Part shown: positions 36,764-50,100 of the stretch, piece after piece
Numbering within the stretch: the stretch's first letter is position 1
How the letters are laid out: every line of letters starts with the position of its first letter
Origin: Aphis gossypii
Lineage: Eukaryota; Arthropoda; Insecta; Hemiptera; Aphididae
Assembly: GCF_020184175.1 (NCBI RefSeq)
Contig: NC_065531.1
Coordinates: forward strand, 20,481,213-20,545,212
DNA length: 64,000 nt
Reading direction: 5' to 3'
Notes under the pieces: model-generated
Databases searched by the model: none
What the model saw: only the letters and a program-made list of their open reading frames with translations
Told to the model about the DNA's origin: nothing
Position numbers and translations under genes: made by a program

Positions 36764-39700
36764 ATGTCTCAAGTAAGAAATTAAATTATTATGAAAAGCT
36801 AATGTATAAATATGCTATTAATATCATTGTTAATTTTGTAACATTGTAGTTGGATAAAATTGTAGCAGCGTATCGTGTAGCTACTCAATATCCAGCATTA
36901 TTATCTGCTAGAATATTTGATGGATCAAAATCTTCTGTTAGTGTTCATTCTGTTTGGGTTCAAAGGGTCTTGGAAAGGCAAGCCAAAACCAGGTTCCGGC
37001 AAACAGTTTTTTCAGATTATAAGACTTACAGTTTAACATCACCGCCAACTGATATAACAAACGAGTAAGTATAAATTACACATAAACACAGTGATACTAA
37101 TACCCAAGTGATACCTAATAATACATGAAAAACTAATAAATTAAAAATAAAAACAAATTGTATGCATTTTCCATTTAGGTTGATAAGCGCACACTCAAAG
37201 TCGAACAAGTATTTTTGTGTAGTCAGAGAAGTGGAATCTGGAAAGGAAATCAAACAATATTTAGAAGTATGGGCTGATTGTTCTCTGGTGAAAAATTATG
37301 ACTTGAGTGCTTTAGATGTTCATGGAAAAATTTATGCTGATGGTAATTTGTTATTATACATTAAACTCAATGTTCTTTTTAAATTCTGATTAGTGATTAT
37401 TATTTTATAGGTGAATTTGGAACTTTAGAGTGGTCTCCTGATGAAACAAAAATTGTTTATATTGCTGAAAAAAAAATACCAAAGTCTGAACCGTTTTATA
37501 AACAAAAATCAAAAGCATCGGCTCAGAAAGATGGTGTTAATAATGACATTGTACCGGTATACCTAATATTAATTGTACAACTGTCTAAGATTTTTATATG
37601 TAATTTTAATGATGAATATGCAGGGTAAAGAATATGATTGGAGCCAAGATTGGGGTGAACAATTGGTTGGAAAGATTACTCCAGTTTTGGTTGTGTGTGA
37701 TATAAAAACAGATAGTATAGATGTTCTTCCAAATATTCCAAATGATATAAATCCTGCAACTGCAACTTGGATACCTGATGGAAAAGGAGTTGTGGCAATC
37801 GGATATACAATTACACCTCGTAAATTGGGTCTAATTTACTGTACTAATCGTCCTAGCCATGTATTTTCTCTTACATTAAGTGGCGAATATAGTAAGTTTT
37901 TATTATTTTTATTTAAAAAAATATAACCATCTAAATCTATTATAGGTACTTCTAATTTTCTGATGAATATTAGTTAAGATCTTTTTTATTACATTTTATG
38001 ACTTAAAAGTTTTACTTTAAATATTTTGAAATACTGGCTTTTCTTATGTAGTAATGTAGGTAGGTATATCAATGGTTGCCATAAGATGAGTCATGTATTT
38101 TAGTTATTACTTGTTATTTTATATTGTTTAATATTTTAGCTGTGTTGAGTAAAAATTCAGAACAATTGTCTATGAAAAGTCCCACATTCAATTTGAGTGG
38201 CACAAAACTTTTATGGTTAGAACGCTTAGCAGATGGACCACATCATTCATGTTTTAAATTGATGTGTTGTAATTGGTCTACAAAAGAGGTTATTTTGTTA
38301 ACATTTTATTTTCCAGTTCTATTGTAATAATGCTTAATATTAGGAATTAATATAATTATTTATTATAAATTTAGATTACTACAGTTGTTGATTTTGATAA
38401 TAAAATTCTTCAAGTCAACAATGAACAATTGCCATTCTATGGTCTGTATAATCAAGCCATACCAAAAAGAAGTTGGCTGAATGATGATAAAACCATTGTA
38501 TTGAGCACTCCTCAAGGTGGTTCTATACATACTTTCGCTATTGATACTGGTAATAGTTTCTCTGATTTATTAGTAAATTTATAAAACATTTTGAAATTCT
38601 AAATTTTATTAATTTTTCAGAGTCAAAAGATATCCATTATCTTCCAATTACAAAACCATTCCATGAATGTGTTAGTGTATTAGATGTTTTCAATGATATT
38701 TTAGTTTGTCATAAATCATCGCTTAATAAACCTGGACAATTATTTGCTATCAAAATACCTTCTATATCTGAAGGATATGATTTTACAAATATTTCCATTC
38801 ATGAAATTTCTCCATCTCGTAGTCTTCCAAATAGTGATAACTTTATTGTTGAACATGGTTATACTCTTCATGGTAAGATTCAAATAACTAAATCATTCAT
38901 ATAGACTTGAAATAAGTATTTAATTTAATTTATAGATAAACCTACTACAATTTTCTATGGACCAAAAAATAGTAATTGTCCTTTAATTGTATGGCCTCAT
39001 GGGGGTCCTCATTCGGCATCTTTGGATTCATTTATAGCGGATGCTGCATTCTTTGTTCAAATAGGTAAAAAAAGTTAAAATAATATTTTGATTAGAGTTA
39101 TTAATTATTAGTTATTTTTTATATGTTATTATTAGGTTTTGCTGTGTTATTTATCAATTACAGAGGATCGATAGGTCTCGGTAAAGATTATGTTGAATCA
39201 TTGCTTGGTAACATAGGTGACGCTGATGTTAAAGATGTTTATAATGCAGTGCAATCTAATCCTTTGTGGTCAAATAGAAAATTGTTGTTGTATGGTGGTT
39301 CACATGGTGGTTTTCTAGTTACACATTTAAGTGGACAGTATCCAGTGAGTATTTATTTCTACCGAAATACTAAATAGTTCATTGTATATTTATATTCTAT
39401 TCTAATGAAACAATTAGTAGGTACTCAATTTGAATATTTGGTGTTTCCTGTGTTTTGAAAGCCTCTTTCAGTAATAATTTTTTTTAAATAATATAATTTC
39501 AGTCTTTATTTAAAGCAGTGTGTGCTCTGAATCCTGTTACTGATCTCATTACTATGTTTGGGACAACAGATATTCCTGATTGGTATGTTATATGTATAGC
39601 AGATGTTTTTCATGTTGTCTGTTTTATTTTAGAATATTTTTAAAGCTGTATCAACTAGAAATCCTTGTGTTGATTTACTATCGCTTTTTGTTACTTCTGA

Positions 39701-40213
39701 TATACCAGATTGGTAAGAATAATTCAGTTGACAATTGTAGGAATTCATCTGCTATACACTTCTAACTTTTAAAAAAACAGTTATTTATTATCACTTATTT
39801 GTAGGGATATTGCAGAAGGTGGTTATAATTACTCTGAAGTAGATAGTTTGGCAAATTCCAAAGAAGTTTTAATGAAATTAGCCGATTGTTCGCCATGCAA
39901 AAATGTTCACAAAGTTCAAGCTCCTACACTTTTATTGCTTGGTGATAAAGACTTACGTGTTCCCTCGTCTCAAGGTCTGTCATATTACCATCTTCTTAAG
40001 AAGCACGGTGTTACAGCTAGGTAAACATTTTACTTATTCTTAACTGTATAGTTAAAATCTTATTTAACTTAAGTTCACTATCTTTTTTTTTATAATTGCA
40101 GAGTATTGATGTACAATGATTGCCATCCATTAAGTACTGTTTCTGCAGACATGGATAGTTCAATTAACACTGCACTATGGTTTGAAAAGTATTCAAGTGA
40201 TGTTTCTGAATAA
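36764..40213 (+). CDS. APEH: Acylaminoacyl-peptidase (acylamino-acid-releasing enzyme), S9C
   Basis: Exons 36764-36772, 36850-37064, 37179-37342, 37411-37556, 37624-37891, 38140-38288, 38375-38549, 38621-38872, 38936-39064, 39136-39344, 39503-39582 (or 39633-39712), 39805-40020 and 40102-40213 give 707 aa, against 732 in human. The enzyme removes N-acylated amino acids from blocked peptides and clears oxidised proteins in the cytosol. The N-terminal half is a beta-propeller (residues about 30-460, for example EFGTLEWSPDE and NPATATWIPDG). The C-terminal half is an alpha/beta hydrolase: WPHGGPH (oxyanion region), YRGSIGLGKDYVESLLGNIG, nucleophile Ser558 in GGSHGGF, Asp648 in LLGDKDLRVP and His679 in NDCHPLS. 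First coding exon is only nine bases (MSQ). Two 80-nt exons of the same phase lie in tandem after the Ser exon. Convergent with alkaline phosphatase. Confidence 0.94.
39503..39582 (+). other. APEH: APEH alternative exon a (family-like version)
   Basis: 80 nt, phase 0 in and phase 2 out, encoding residues 573-599, starting SLFKAVCALNPVTDL and ending TTDIPDW. It matches the conserved APEH pattern NPV...STDIPDW just after the Ser558 helix. Bordered by ATTTCAG and GTATGT. Confidence 0.85.
39633..39712 (+). other. APEH: APEH alternative exon b (divergent tandem duplicate)
   Basis: Also 80 nt with identical phases, starting NIFKAVSTRNPCVDL and ending TSDIPDW, bordered by TTTTAG and GTAAGA. It keeps the framework FKAV...NP..DL...DIPDW but changes the positions between. 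Splicing both a and b into one mRNA would shift the frame (80 is not a multiple of 3). The 50-base gap between them (39583-39632) is at the lower size limit for an intron. This is the architecture of mutually exclusive exons. Confidence 0.8.
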
Positions 40214-40393
40214 TAATCTAAACTATTATTATTATAATATAGCTATAAATATATATTATTCATGGGTTTGAATTCTATTTATTTATATATTATCTATGAA
40301 TATTTCTTATCAGTAGTAAAATTAAAACACTAAATTATTTTATTGTACAATTTTTAATACTTCGATGAAAGTGTTATTTAATTCAAATTTATA

Positions 40394-40399
40394 AATAAA
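40394..40399 (+). terminator. Candidate polyadenylation signal of APEH
   Basis: AATAAA about 180 bp after the APEH stop codon. Confidence 0.45.
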
Positions 40400-41114
40400 G
40401 TGTTCTATATATTTTTTAAATCTTAGAAGCATACATTTTTATTTGTAAAGTGAAATATTACATTTTAAATTACTTACAGTGTTATTAACATTAAAGTGAA
40501 TGATAATTATTAAAGTCAATCTCAAATTATTACACCATTATTTTATAGATCAAGTATAAATCTAACTGAAAATCATACTTAAATTTATTAATTTAACTCA
40601 CCAATATTAAAAAAAAAATCGCACTGTGCCTCAGTTATTAAAAAAGTCTAATAACTTAGCCTACAAACACATAAAGTATTTAATCAATTATTAGGATGTG
40701 GATTTTAATGAACTAAAAAAATACCTAAAAATAATTTTTTCATCATTTGATTCATCATAGTTTTCTATTTAAATACATACGCTATTAATTATTAATGTGT
40801 AAGTTGGCCACTCTTTGTGGACTGTAATACTGAATTATTATTAATAATAGTTATATTTTTTAAGTAGGTACCTATTTAATTTTTATAGTGTATCGATAAT
40901 TAATGAGAACAAGGTCAATAAAAATAAATAATATATTACGTTAAGCCATAAAGTAATATTTCAACGATAATGGTCATCTTTAAATGAGCACAATTGTGTA
41001 CAAAAATTAACAAAACATCACAGTAACGGGCAACGGTAATATACAAAATCACGTTAAAATTAATAGTAAAATGAGGAGTATCGCGTATAATAATTAATAT
41101 TTACATATAAATTA
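40400..41114. other. Convergent intergenic region APEH / alkaline phosphatase
   Basis: AT-rich, contains the 3' flanks of both genes. No further gene, RNA gene or mobile element recognised. Confidence 0.6.
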
Positions 41115-44100
41115 TTATCTATCTGAGCACTTCCCTTTGCTTGGACCTATGCACGACGCATACGACATGATCAGAGGTAGTACGTTCTGTTCAAAACTCC
41201 CAACGAATAGATGGGCCCACGGTCCTCGAGCCCACACGGCCACGTCTTCACCGCCGTGTGTTTCCAGGGACATGGGTACCAACGATGGGTATAGATCGAA
41301 TTTATCACCTACATAGTTCGAATATGCCGAGTGGCAAAAGAAAAACATTATGTACATTATTAGTATTAGATAAAGTGCGCCGAGTGTGTACATTATATAG
41401 GCTGCGGGGTGTACCGAAATTAATTTTTCACTTACCGTACTTGGACGGCTGTTTCTGGTACTTGTGGAACTTGGCAGATGGGCCGTTGGCGTAACTCAAA
41501 ATCGAATAACTTTCGCCGCCGCGTTCCACGCGCTCGACGATCTTGTCAACCCTAGATGGATATCCGTTTATGGTCATTGTGTGTGAATGGTCCGACGTAA
41601 CCACTACCAAAGTGTCTTCTGGGTCGGTGACGGTGTCAGCTACATCCACAGCCCGAGAAAAAGCAATCGTCTCGCTTAACGCCATGTGTGCCTAGTATTA
41701 AGTATACAGTATTATTAGATAATATTCTTCTTGTTGGCAGTTTCAGCAAACAAAAATTGATAGAGACAATAAAAATAATTATAATAGTTTAACGTGATAC
41801 ATATATACAAATAAAACTATTCTATTTAATAATATGTAATACATCAATCTTTGATGATGCATTATTTTGTGTAGGGTACTAGGGTACAAAATCTTAAAAT
41901 CTATCGGTATGATTTTTTTCTGTGTTTTTTATTGACAATCTTTCGAAGGATACTTTTCATCCTAGAGTTCAACTTGTGAATTTTGTTTTAACTCATGAAA
42001 ATCGAATATTTTTTTGTTTTTATACAAAGTGATTCTTTTATCAAATAATACTTATTTTTTCAAATTAGTGTTATTTGATAAAAGAGTCAAAAAAAATTTA
42101 CCATGATTGAATATGATCTTATATTTTATATAAAGAAAAACAATATGTATATGTAAACTAACTGTTAATTGATCGTTCAAAGTGCATTCGTGTTAAATTT
42201 GGTTTCCTAATGCTAACATTTAGCTTTACGCGTGCGTATAAATAATATTTTTGGTTTTCTGATTTATTTTGTAGATGATATTTCTGACTTGCCGATCTTA
42301 TATAGCTATCATGCCAGTGTTGCACTTTCAAATATTTTTGACCACTTAAAAGCAGAATTTTTCAAAAATTATTCTTTTCTCAGGCATCAAGACTAAATAT
42401 ATTTTTTTAAATATTTTTCTAAGTTTTTATCGATTTTCTAATAATTCCCTTTAAACTATATTATTCGTTTTTACGATTAGGGGCATAGATGTATAAATTG
42501 TTTTCTGATTTTATGTACGGTATCCAGCAACATAGGTAGTTGTTACCATCGTACACTTAGTTGTCCATTAATGATTAAATTAACTAAAACTTTGTTCAAT
42601 TCGTTATTTATACTTTTTGTTCACAGACAATATGGCGTTATCCTTATACGTTTAATCTTTATATACGATTAATTGTAATATTGCATGAAACACATATACA
42701 AACGAATTTTGCTTCTGTCTTCTGTTTTATTGTCAGGAAAAGCTTTCGAAATGGATGAACCGACCTTGACTAGGTTTTTACAGGCATATCGGTATTGGAG
42801 TATGGTGATAAAATATATTGGAGAAGGACTGAAGACCCATTTTAAATTTCCAATGTATCATTTATAATAGGTATAGTATCAATATAATGAGAATAATTTA
42901 TCAGAATGAAATAATGCTGTGGGGAGCTAAGCTCCCCCAAGCTCCCTCTACATACGCCTATGATGGGCATAGGCGAGCGCAGACTCTTTCGCAGGGGAAG
43001 TTTGTATAGGTTAGGTTTTTAAATTGATTACGATTTATTGCAAGGTTTATTAACTATACCAATCAAAAACTTAAAAAAAAAACTAAAAAATTTAAAAATT
43101 TAACTTCAGAGAAGAGCAAAGAAAACAAGTTGGCTCCACAGACCATAGAGTAATACTCTATGCCACAGACCGCACGGCATATACCCGGCGTCCCGGCTAG
43201 GGTTAGGTTAGCGTACACCCATGTGGTCATTTTCACAGGTATTATTTTATAATACGCAAGACAATTGTATGGATTAATTTTAACTTGAGCAGAGTGGGCT
43301 AATATATTTATAGTATTTTATATTAAGCTAAGGCAATTTAGGCGTTGTTAATACTGTGTATTTTGAACAAATATATCAACTGTACTCGCGTGAAATTCCG
43401 AATGCGCTTACCAAATTCTGATGATGTGCGTGATCGATTCGACCGCCCTCAACGAATAGTACATATCCGTTTTCGTTCTTCCGCAATACTTCGATAGCCG
43501 CCATAGTCATTTCGCTAAGTGATGGTTCGTCTCTTTCCACTTCTTTGGTGCCCGTATAAGACATATGGCTCATGGAAAATAGACCTTAAATTATAATATA
43601 ATTAAATTTCAATAATTTATGTTGTATTGGTGACCAAGTATTATAAATGATATGATATGCATATCGATATTTTTTTAATGTCTTTCAATTATTTATTGTC
43701 ATCAATGAAAGTGTTCTACAGGTTATTCAAGTTGTTGTTTTGAAAACAAACACGAAGAAATGGGATTGAAAAAAAATAAAGGCAAGTAATACCTAGTCAA
43801 TTTTAAAATTGTAAAAAATAAACGATTTTTTCGATATATTGAACGCATTACTGCTAAATTTACATTTAATGTGGAAATGTGTTATATACGTACAAAATAT
43901 ATATATGCATGTACTATATAATATTATTAATCACCTAATAGTTTATCCACGTCTTTTAGATTCACGTCCGACAGTTCCGTTTTGTTTTTCACATACTCGT
44001 ACATTCGGTGGTTCTTCATCATGTTCACTTTCCACTCGGCGATCAGGTCTCGGCCATCCTCTCGATTACCGTTCATATTTTTTGGCAAGAATTCTTGTCG

Positions 44101-47100
44101 ACCTCCTCCCAAAATTACCTGAAAATTGTATCATACATTGTTATAACTGAAAGTATCGGAAAATCCTTATTCCGACTAAAAATCGTCTTGTTTTTGTACA
44201 TCTAACTCAATTCCGGGCGATTGAGTCATCAACTGTTGAGCAATATCCAAACAATCGTCCGGTGCGCTGCTTTCCCAACCTCTGTTTGCAGAATGAGCGT
44301 AACCGCCAGCCGGCGACGCGTGCGTTACTCTATAGACGACAAAACAAGATATATCGTGAATCGATGGTATTAAATTTAAATCAGAATAATTATAATTAAG
44401 TCTTTTGCCCATTCGTGTTGAAATAAATGATTACCGAGTACGTTGAATGTATTGAATACAACTCTAAATATCAATATTATATTAATATGACGTAATGTAC
44501 GTCAACGTCGTCAACCACTGATCATTCATAATATATAATATTATATACATTATATTCACTGAAAGCTTGTTCATCCCCATGTTTGTTTTAATAATTATTA
44601 ATTGATTTGTTTAAATTTAGATTTTTGAAAATGTTAAGTAAGAACTTTTATACGGAAAGACTAAAGACCATACTTTTAATTATTTAAAATGTTTATATAA
44701 TTTAAGGTGTGTCTTGTGGCGATATTAGCTTTTTTTTCAACTGTCAACCAATTTTTTGAATTCAATAGGTAACTACAAGTTTGAATAAAGATTTAAAAGC
44801 ATAAGAACATTAAAAAAAAAAAAAATTATTTCATTAAAATGTTTGTATAGAAAGGGAGAGATTCTTATTTGAAAAAAATAAGTATAGGTACACACTATAC
44901 AGGGCACATGTAAATTTTAAGTCCTTATAAAATATATTAGGTACTAGGTACTTACTAAAAAATTCCAAAAATCAGAATTTGAGTAAATTAATTACTATAA
45001 AAGATGCGGGTGGCCATGTGTGGTGAATCGCTATAGTACATTGCCTTAGGGCTTAGAGGTAAACAGCTGATGTTTATAATATATATACTATGTAATATTA
45101 CCCATAAGTCATAAGACTACTGATGAAGTCTTTGGGTTGTGTTTTCTTTAAATTGTTAAGGGATAACGTAGAAACTGTCATAATTGTAATTTATAACTTC
45201 CTGCTGTTATCTAACTTAATGTTTTGATATTTTAATAGGTATAATATACCTAAATAGCAACATACCTAATGTATAATGTACCTGTATCAGGTATAAATCT
45301 GTTTTTTTCGCTTTTTCAACTTAATAAAAATGAGCTAATTACTCAAAATTTAGAAATTGCAAGATCAGACAGCTTCTGGTAATAATTATTGTTGATATAA
45401 GTATATGCGATACATGCGGGTAGTCTTAGGGCGTGTATATCGCGTGTATACACGTACTATTATAATACCCATCCATTATTATGTTGCATTGTTGAAGTAT
45501 TATTAAATAATAAACTTTTTATATAGATGTATCTTGAATGGGTCAATAATAAAGAGTTTATATATTATCTCATTAATGGACCACTAATATATTATATAAT
45601 GAAGGTAATAGAATAATACGTATTATAACCTTAGAATAATAACGGTTATAATAGTAGAGTAGATCGTATAATTATAGTAATAATTGTACTTTTTCCTGGT
45701 GGGTGGTCTTATATATCTGGTTCTATAATCAAGAAATGTTCATCCCACCTTTATTTTAAAATGTAGTCATCTTGAAACCGGTCTGGGTCTTGTATTAGCA
45801 AAAAAAATTCAATTAAATAAGGAAAACTTATAATAAATTATAAAAAATTACCAATAAATAATTAAAGTATAATGTATTTATGTTTTCGTCAAAAGTGTTT
45901 GTCATGACTTCATGAGCTCAATTATTATTTTATTTTATTACCGCAAAAATATAATCTCTACTGTAAAGTTAAAATTGGATAAAAATATTAATTGATTTAT
46001 AAAAATTTGTCCATTATTATTACTATCAGGATTTATTGGCAATGGCGTATTACATTCTGCATACATGTCACACCTATTTATAGCCTTATAGTAACATAAA
46101 TTTCAATTGGTATTAGGTACTATAGATATATACTCGTAATTCACTGGGATTAAACACTTTAGATCAATATACGCTATTAAATTGGTATAAAACTTAATGC
46201 CCATAAAAAGTACTTACTTTTTTCACATCACAAATATTTTATAAAACTCTAAAAAAGTCGATCCCAAAGTAAATATTCCTAGGAAATTTAAATCAATTTG
46301 ATGTGGTTTTATTGTTGTGCTCTTTATGATAACTTTTTCAATGTTTTTCATAGAATCAAATCGTATAATATATACTTAATAGCTGTATGTTGGCATTTAT
46401 ACAATGATGTATAGCACGTACGTATATTTACCTACTTACTCAGAACACGGCTGACATCCGATTTACTCACCTTGTAGTAGTGACAATCCCAGTAGACTTG
46501 CCAGCCATCTGAGCCCACCGCAATATCGAGTCGACTTGGTTCTTGGATTCTAACGACGCTTTGCAATCGTTTTCTCTGACGGCGCCCGACACGCCTACCG
46601 TGCCCGAGTTCGCCTTGACGCCGGTCATGTAAGCAGTCGACGAGCAAGCCGAATCGGCTACTTGTTTGTCAACACAGTATGTCTATATATATATATGTAT
46701 GTATATACACAAACACACACGGATACGTATGTATGGAAAAAATAGAAATGTTAACGTGTAAACGTGCAAAATATATTATATTAAAAATCCTCATCAGATG
46801 GAATTCGTCACAATATAGAGTATATATTATATGACGTACAACATAAGGTATATAATATAATCTATATCATACAAATGAAATGTATATATTTAATGATTTT
46901 GGAACCTATTATTATTATTTTTTTTTTATTTGTTGAATGTCGACTAGCTAGGTACCCAATCATATGGAAGAATGTCGTTCATAACAGCCTCCGCGTACCT
47001 ACAAAACAGTTTCACATACAGCCATAGGCGTAATAATCGCATCAACAAGACCACTAAGACTTGAGGCGAAACAGCGAGCAAACAGATACGAGGTATGTGA

Positions 47101-50100
47101 CACACAAGCCAACAGAAGACAAATAGAGGAGGAGTGGCAGGAAGATTGGTCAAGAGCAATCACCGGAGAGTGGACGAGAAAATTGATACCGGATATCGCA
47201 ATATGGACAGACCGCCGATACGGGAACGTGAATTATCACCTTACTCAATTTCTATCAGGGCATGGATCCTTTGGTGAATACCTACACCGATTCAAAAGAA
47301 GAGACACAGACTAGTGCCAACTGTGCATGCACGGAGTGGATAAAACGTCGAGCACGCAGTGTTCAAATGTGATGTGGTACGTAATACGGAGAGAATTGGA
47401 AGCGTACATAGGGAAGGAAATAACACCGGAAAAGGTTGTTGGGTTAATGCTCAGTCCAAAGGAGTACTGGGACAAAATCGAAGCAACTGTCATAAAGATC
47501 CTGAAGACCAGAGAAGAGGTGGAATGGGAGAAAGAAAAAGCCAGAAGAGCCAGAGAACGACTGGTTAAGTTAAGATAGAATGTGAACCGAAGGCTAAAAT
47601 GTAGGTGGTAGAGCCCCTCGTTACTTGTATTATATTTATTGCATTGTCATTTTTATAGTTAAAACAATAAAAGATGTAACACGGGAGGCAATAGTGCTCA
47701 CGCGATTTCCTCCCGTGTTACGATTCAAAAAAAAAAAAAAAAAAGGTGCCCAATCATAAGGTATAACCGTTATACTCGTTAGTATAATAATTACGATGTA
47801 AAACGTTTGCAGGGTTGTACTATTTTTGCCTCGTTTTAACTATCGACACTACGGAGTCTAGAACACATAGCTTTAGGGCGAAACATAATTTGGTATCCAT
47901 GATGTATTCTTGTACAGTTAAAACCAAAGACCTGCAGTTCTATACTTCTATAGACTTGCTGATCGTGTTCAAAAAAGATTCTTCTCTCATGTATATTATT
48001 ATATACGTATCTAATTTTAAATACCGCCTTTATTGCCCGTGACTCGTGTGTCCTCAAAATTCCTGTTATATTCACACTTCTTAAAATTCCCTCGGGGGTT
48101 CGTAGACGAACAAATAATAATAATATACACATAGTACATATAACATAGCGTATAATATACCGTACCCTGACCAATCCGGTGTACGGGAAGTTTTCAAACG
48201 TCAGCGAAGCATTACCGTCGGGAAACGCGCTGCCGGATAACTGTTCCATGTGCACTCTGGCCGCGGTCACTGTTGCTATAGACATGCCATCGCCTAAGAA
48301 GAACACTATGTTCTTGGCCCGACCGACGATCGGTTTCTCTAAGTCTTTGAGCCGACGCCTCAGGTCGGACATGCCCCGGTTCATCCAAAAGCTTGCATCT
48401 ATTTATAGGTTATAGGTATTAGGTATATTACACGAATCGAGTAAAATAATTATTTAAAATCGAAGGGATATCTTTATGAATCTTTAGCATAATAATGAAC
48501 ATAAGCGATATAAAAATATAACTAATATATAAGATTTATTCTATACTAATAGTAATAGGTATAGTTTTCTACAGTAAAATTTTATATGTGTACAATGCAA
48601 GGCCGTAAAAGGGGGGTCAGAAATCCGGACCCCCTCCCAAAATTTATAAAAGTAGAAATATTTAATGTAAACTATAGATAAAAATGACAAGTGTTCAGTA
48701 AATATTTCAGAATATTTAAAAAAATGTTGGACCCCCCCCCCAAATTTTTTTTCAGTTAGGACCTTGGTACAATGCACCAATGCATATACTATATTATTTG
48801 TGTATTGTGAATTTTTATGCGATGTGAACGTAGATAAATCTAAATATACAGTAATATCCTATACTTAGTAAGTACATATATAGATATTAGATATATGTTT
48901 CAGGAGCATCGTTCCAGTTTTTATACAGTCAAATTTTATGAAACGTCTTTAAAAACAAAATTCGAAATATGCCTGCAATAATTTGTTGTATCATCAATTT
49001 TCATTAAATTTAAGTCACACTGTAGGAATGGCTGTACGAAATGTGTATATTATATTATTAGATATAATATTATTCTTAAACGAAATTTATAAAATTAATT
49101 TAAACACAACATATACGTAAATAATAATAAATAATATTTTTTTAATATTTATACGAGCTTCTATAATATCATCCAGATGACCAGACCAGTGCGCTATAGT
49201 TTTTTATTATAATCATATATTTTACTGCATAAACATTAAACAAAGGTATGTGTTTGAAAATATGATGATCGTCAATAGACGTTTATATAACATGATTGAT
49301 GTATTAATAAACGTAACATTTGGCACATATTATATACAAGAAAACAGAGAGGCACAACTGTAAAAGTATAATTGAATAAGTCTAGTCAAGGTTACAACTT
49401 AATGGAATAACGCTCTTGCGGCCTCCAGCTGTGTTATAAATAGATATATTAATTCATGAAAATATTTTTAATTTGTATGCTTATAGTAGTTGCTGACATA
49501 ATATTTTAAGATTAATCACGACCAGGACCAGTTAATTTTTTTATATAGCTATCAAATTTTCTTTTGGAGTAGGTATTCACACTTACCATATTCTCGTGTC
49601 TGCTGTAGAGGCCGTCCCTTGTCTGCAAAATAATCATCTGGAAAATCAAATAGAACCAATTGATGCGAAACGCCCATCAATGCCGATGTGGGTAGTTACC
49701 TACGTATGGCTATGTCGTAATCGTATGCCAATCGATATGTAACGATTGACCCCTAATGCAGTCATGGGTGCAAAATCATAGACGATATCATAAGACCGTG
49801 TCAAGAAATGTAAATGACTAGGTAGACTTTGATTCTGACGACCTCGCTGCCGTCAAAATGTGATAATCACACGGGAAACAGAATTAAGGGGAACCCACTG
49901 ATCACTATAGGAATGTTTCGAGTTCAAAGAACTGCAGCGTATTTAATATATTCAATATTGTATAGGTAAGTATTTAAATTTGTAGTTATATATTAACAGA
50001 AAGATTACTTATGAACAATTTTCTTAAATTAAAAATATTTTTTTTTTTAGATTTCATCTGTACAAATGTTTTTAGCATTTACAGCAATATGCTGGCATAC

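Noticed and set aside
39583..39632. Possibility that exon b of APEH is a cassette exon spliced together with exon a
   Set aside because: Inclusion of both 80-nt exons shifts the frame before the catalytic Asp and His, so such a product would be nonfunctional.
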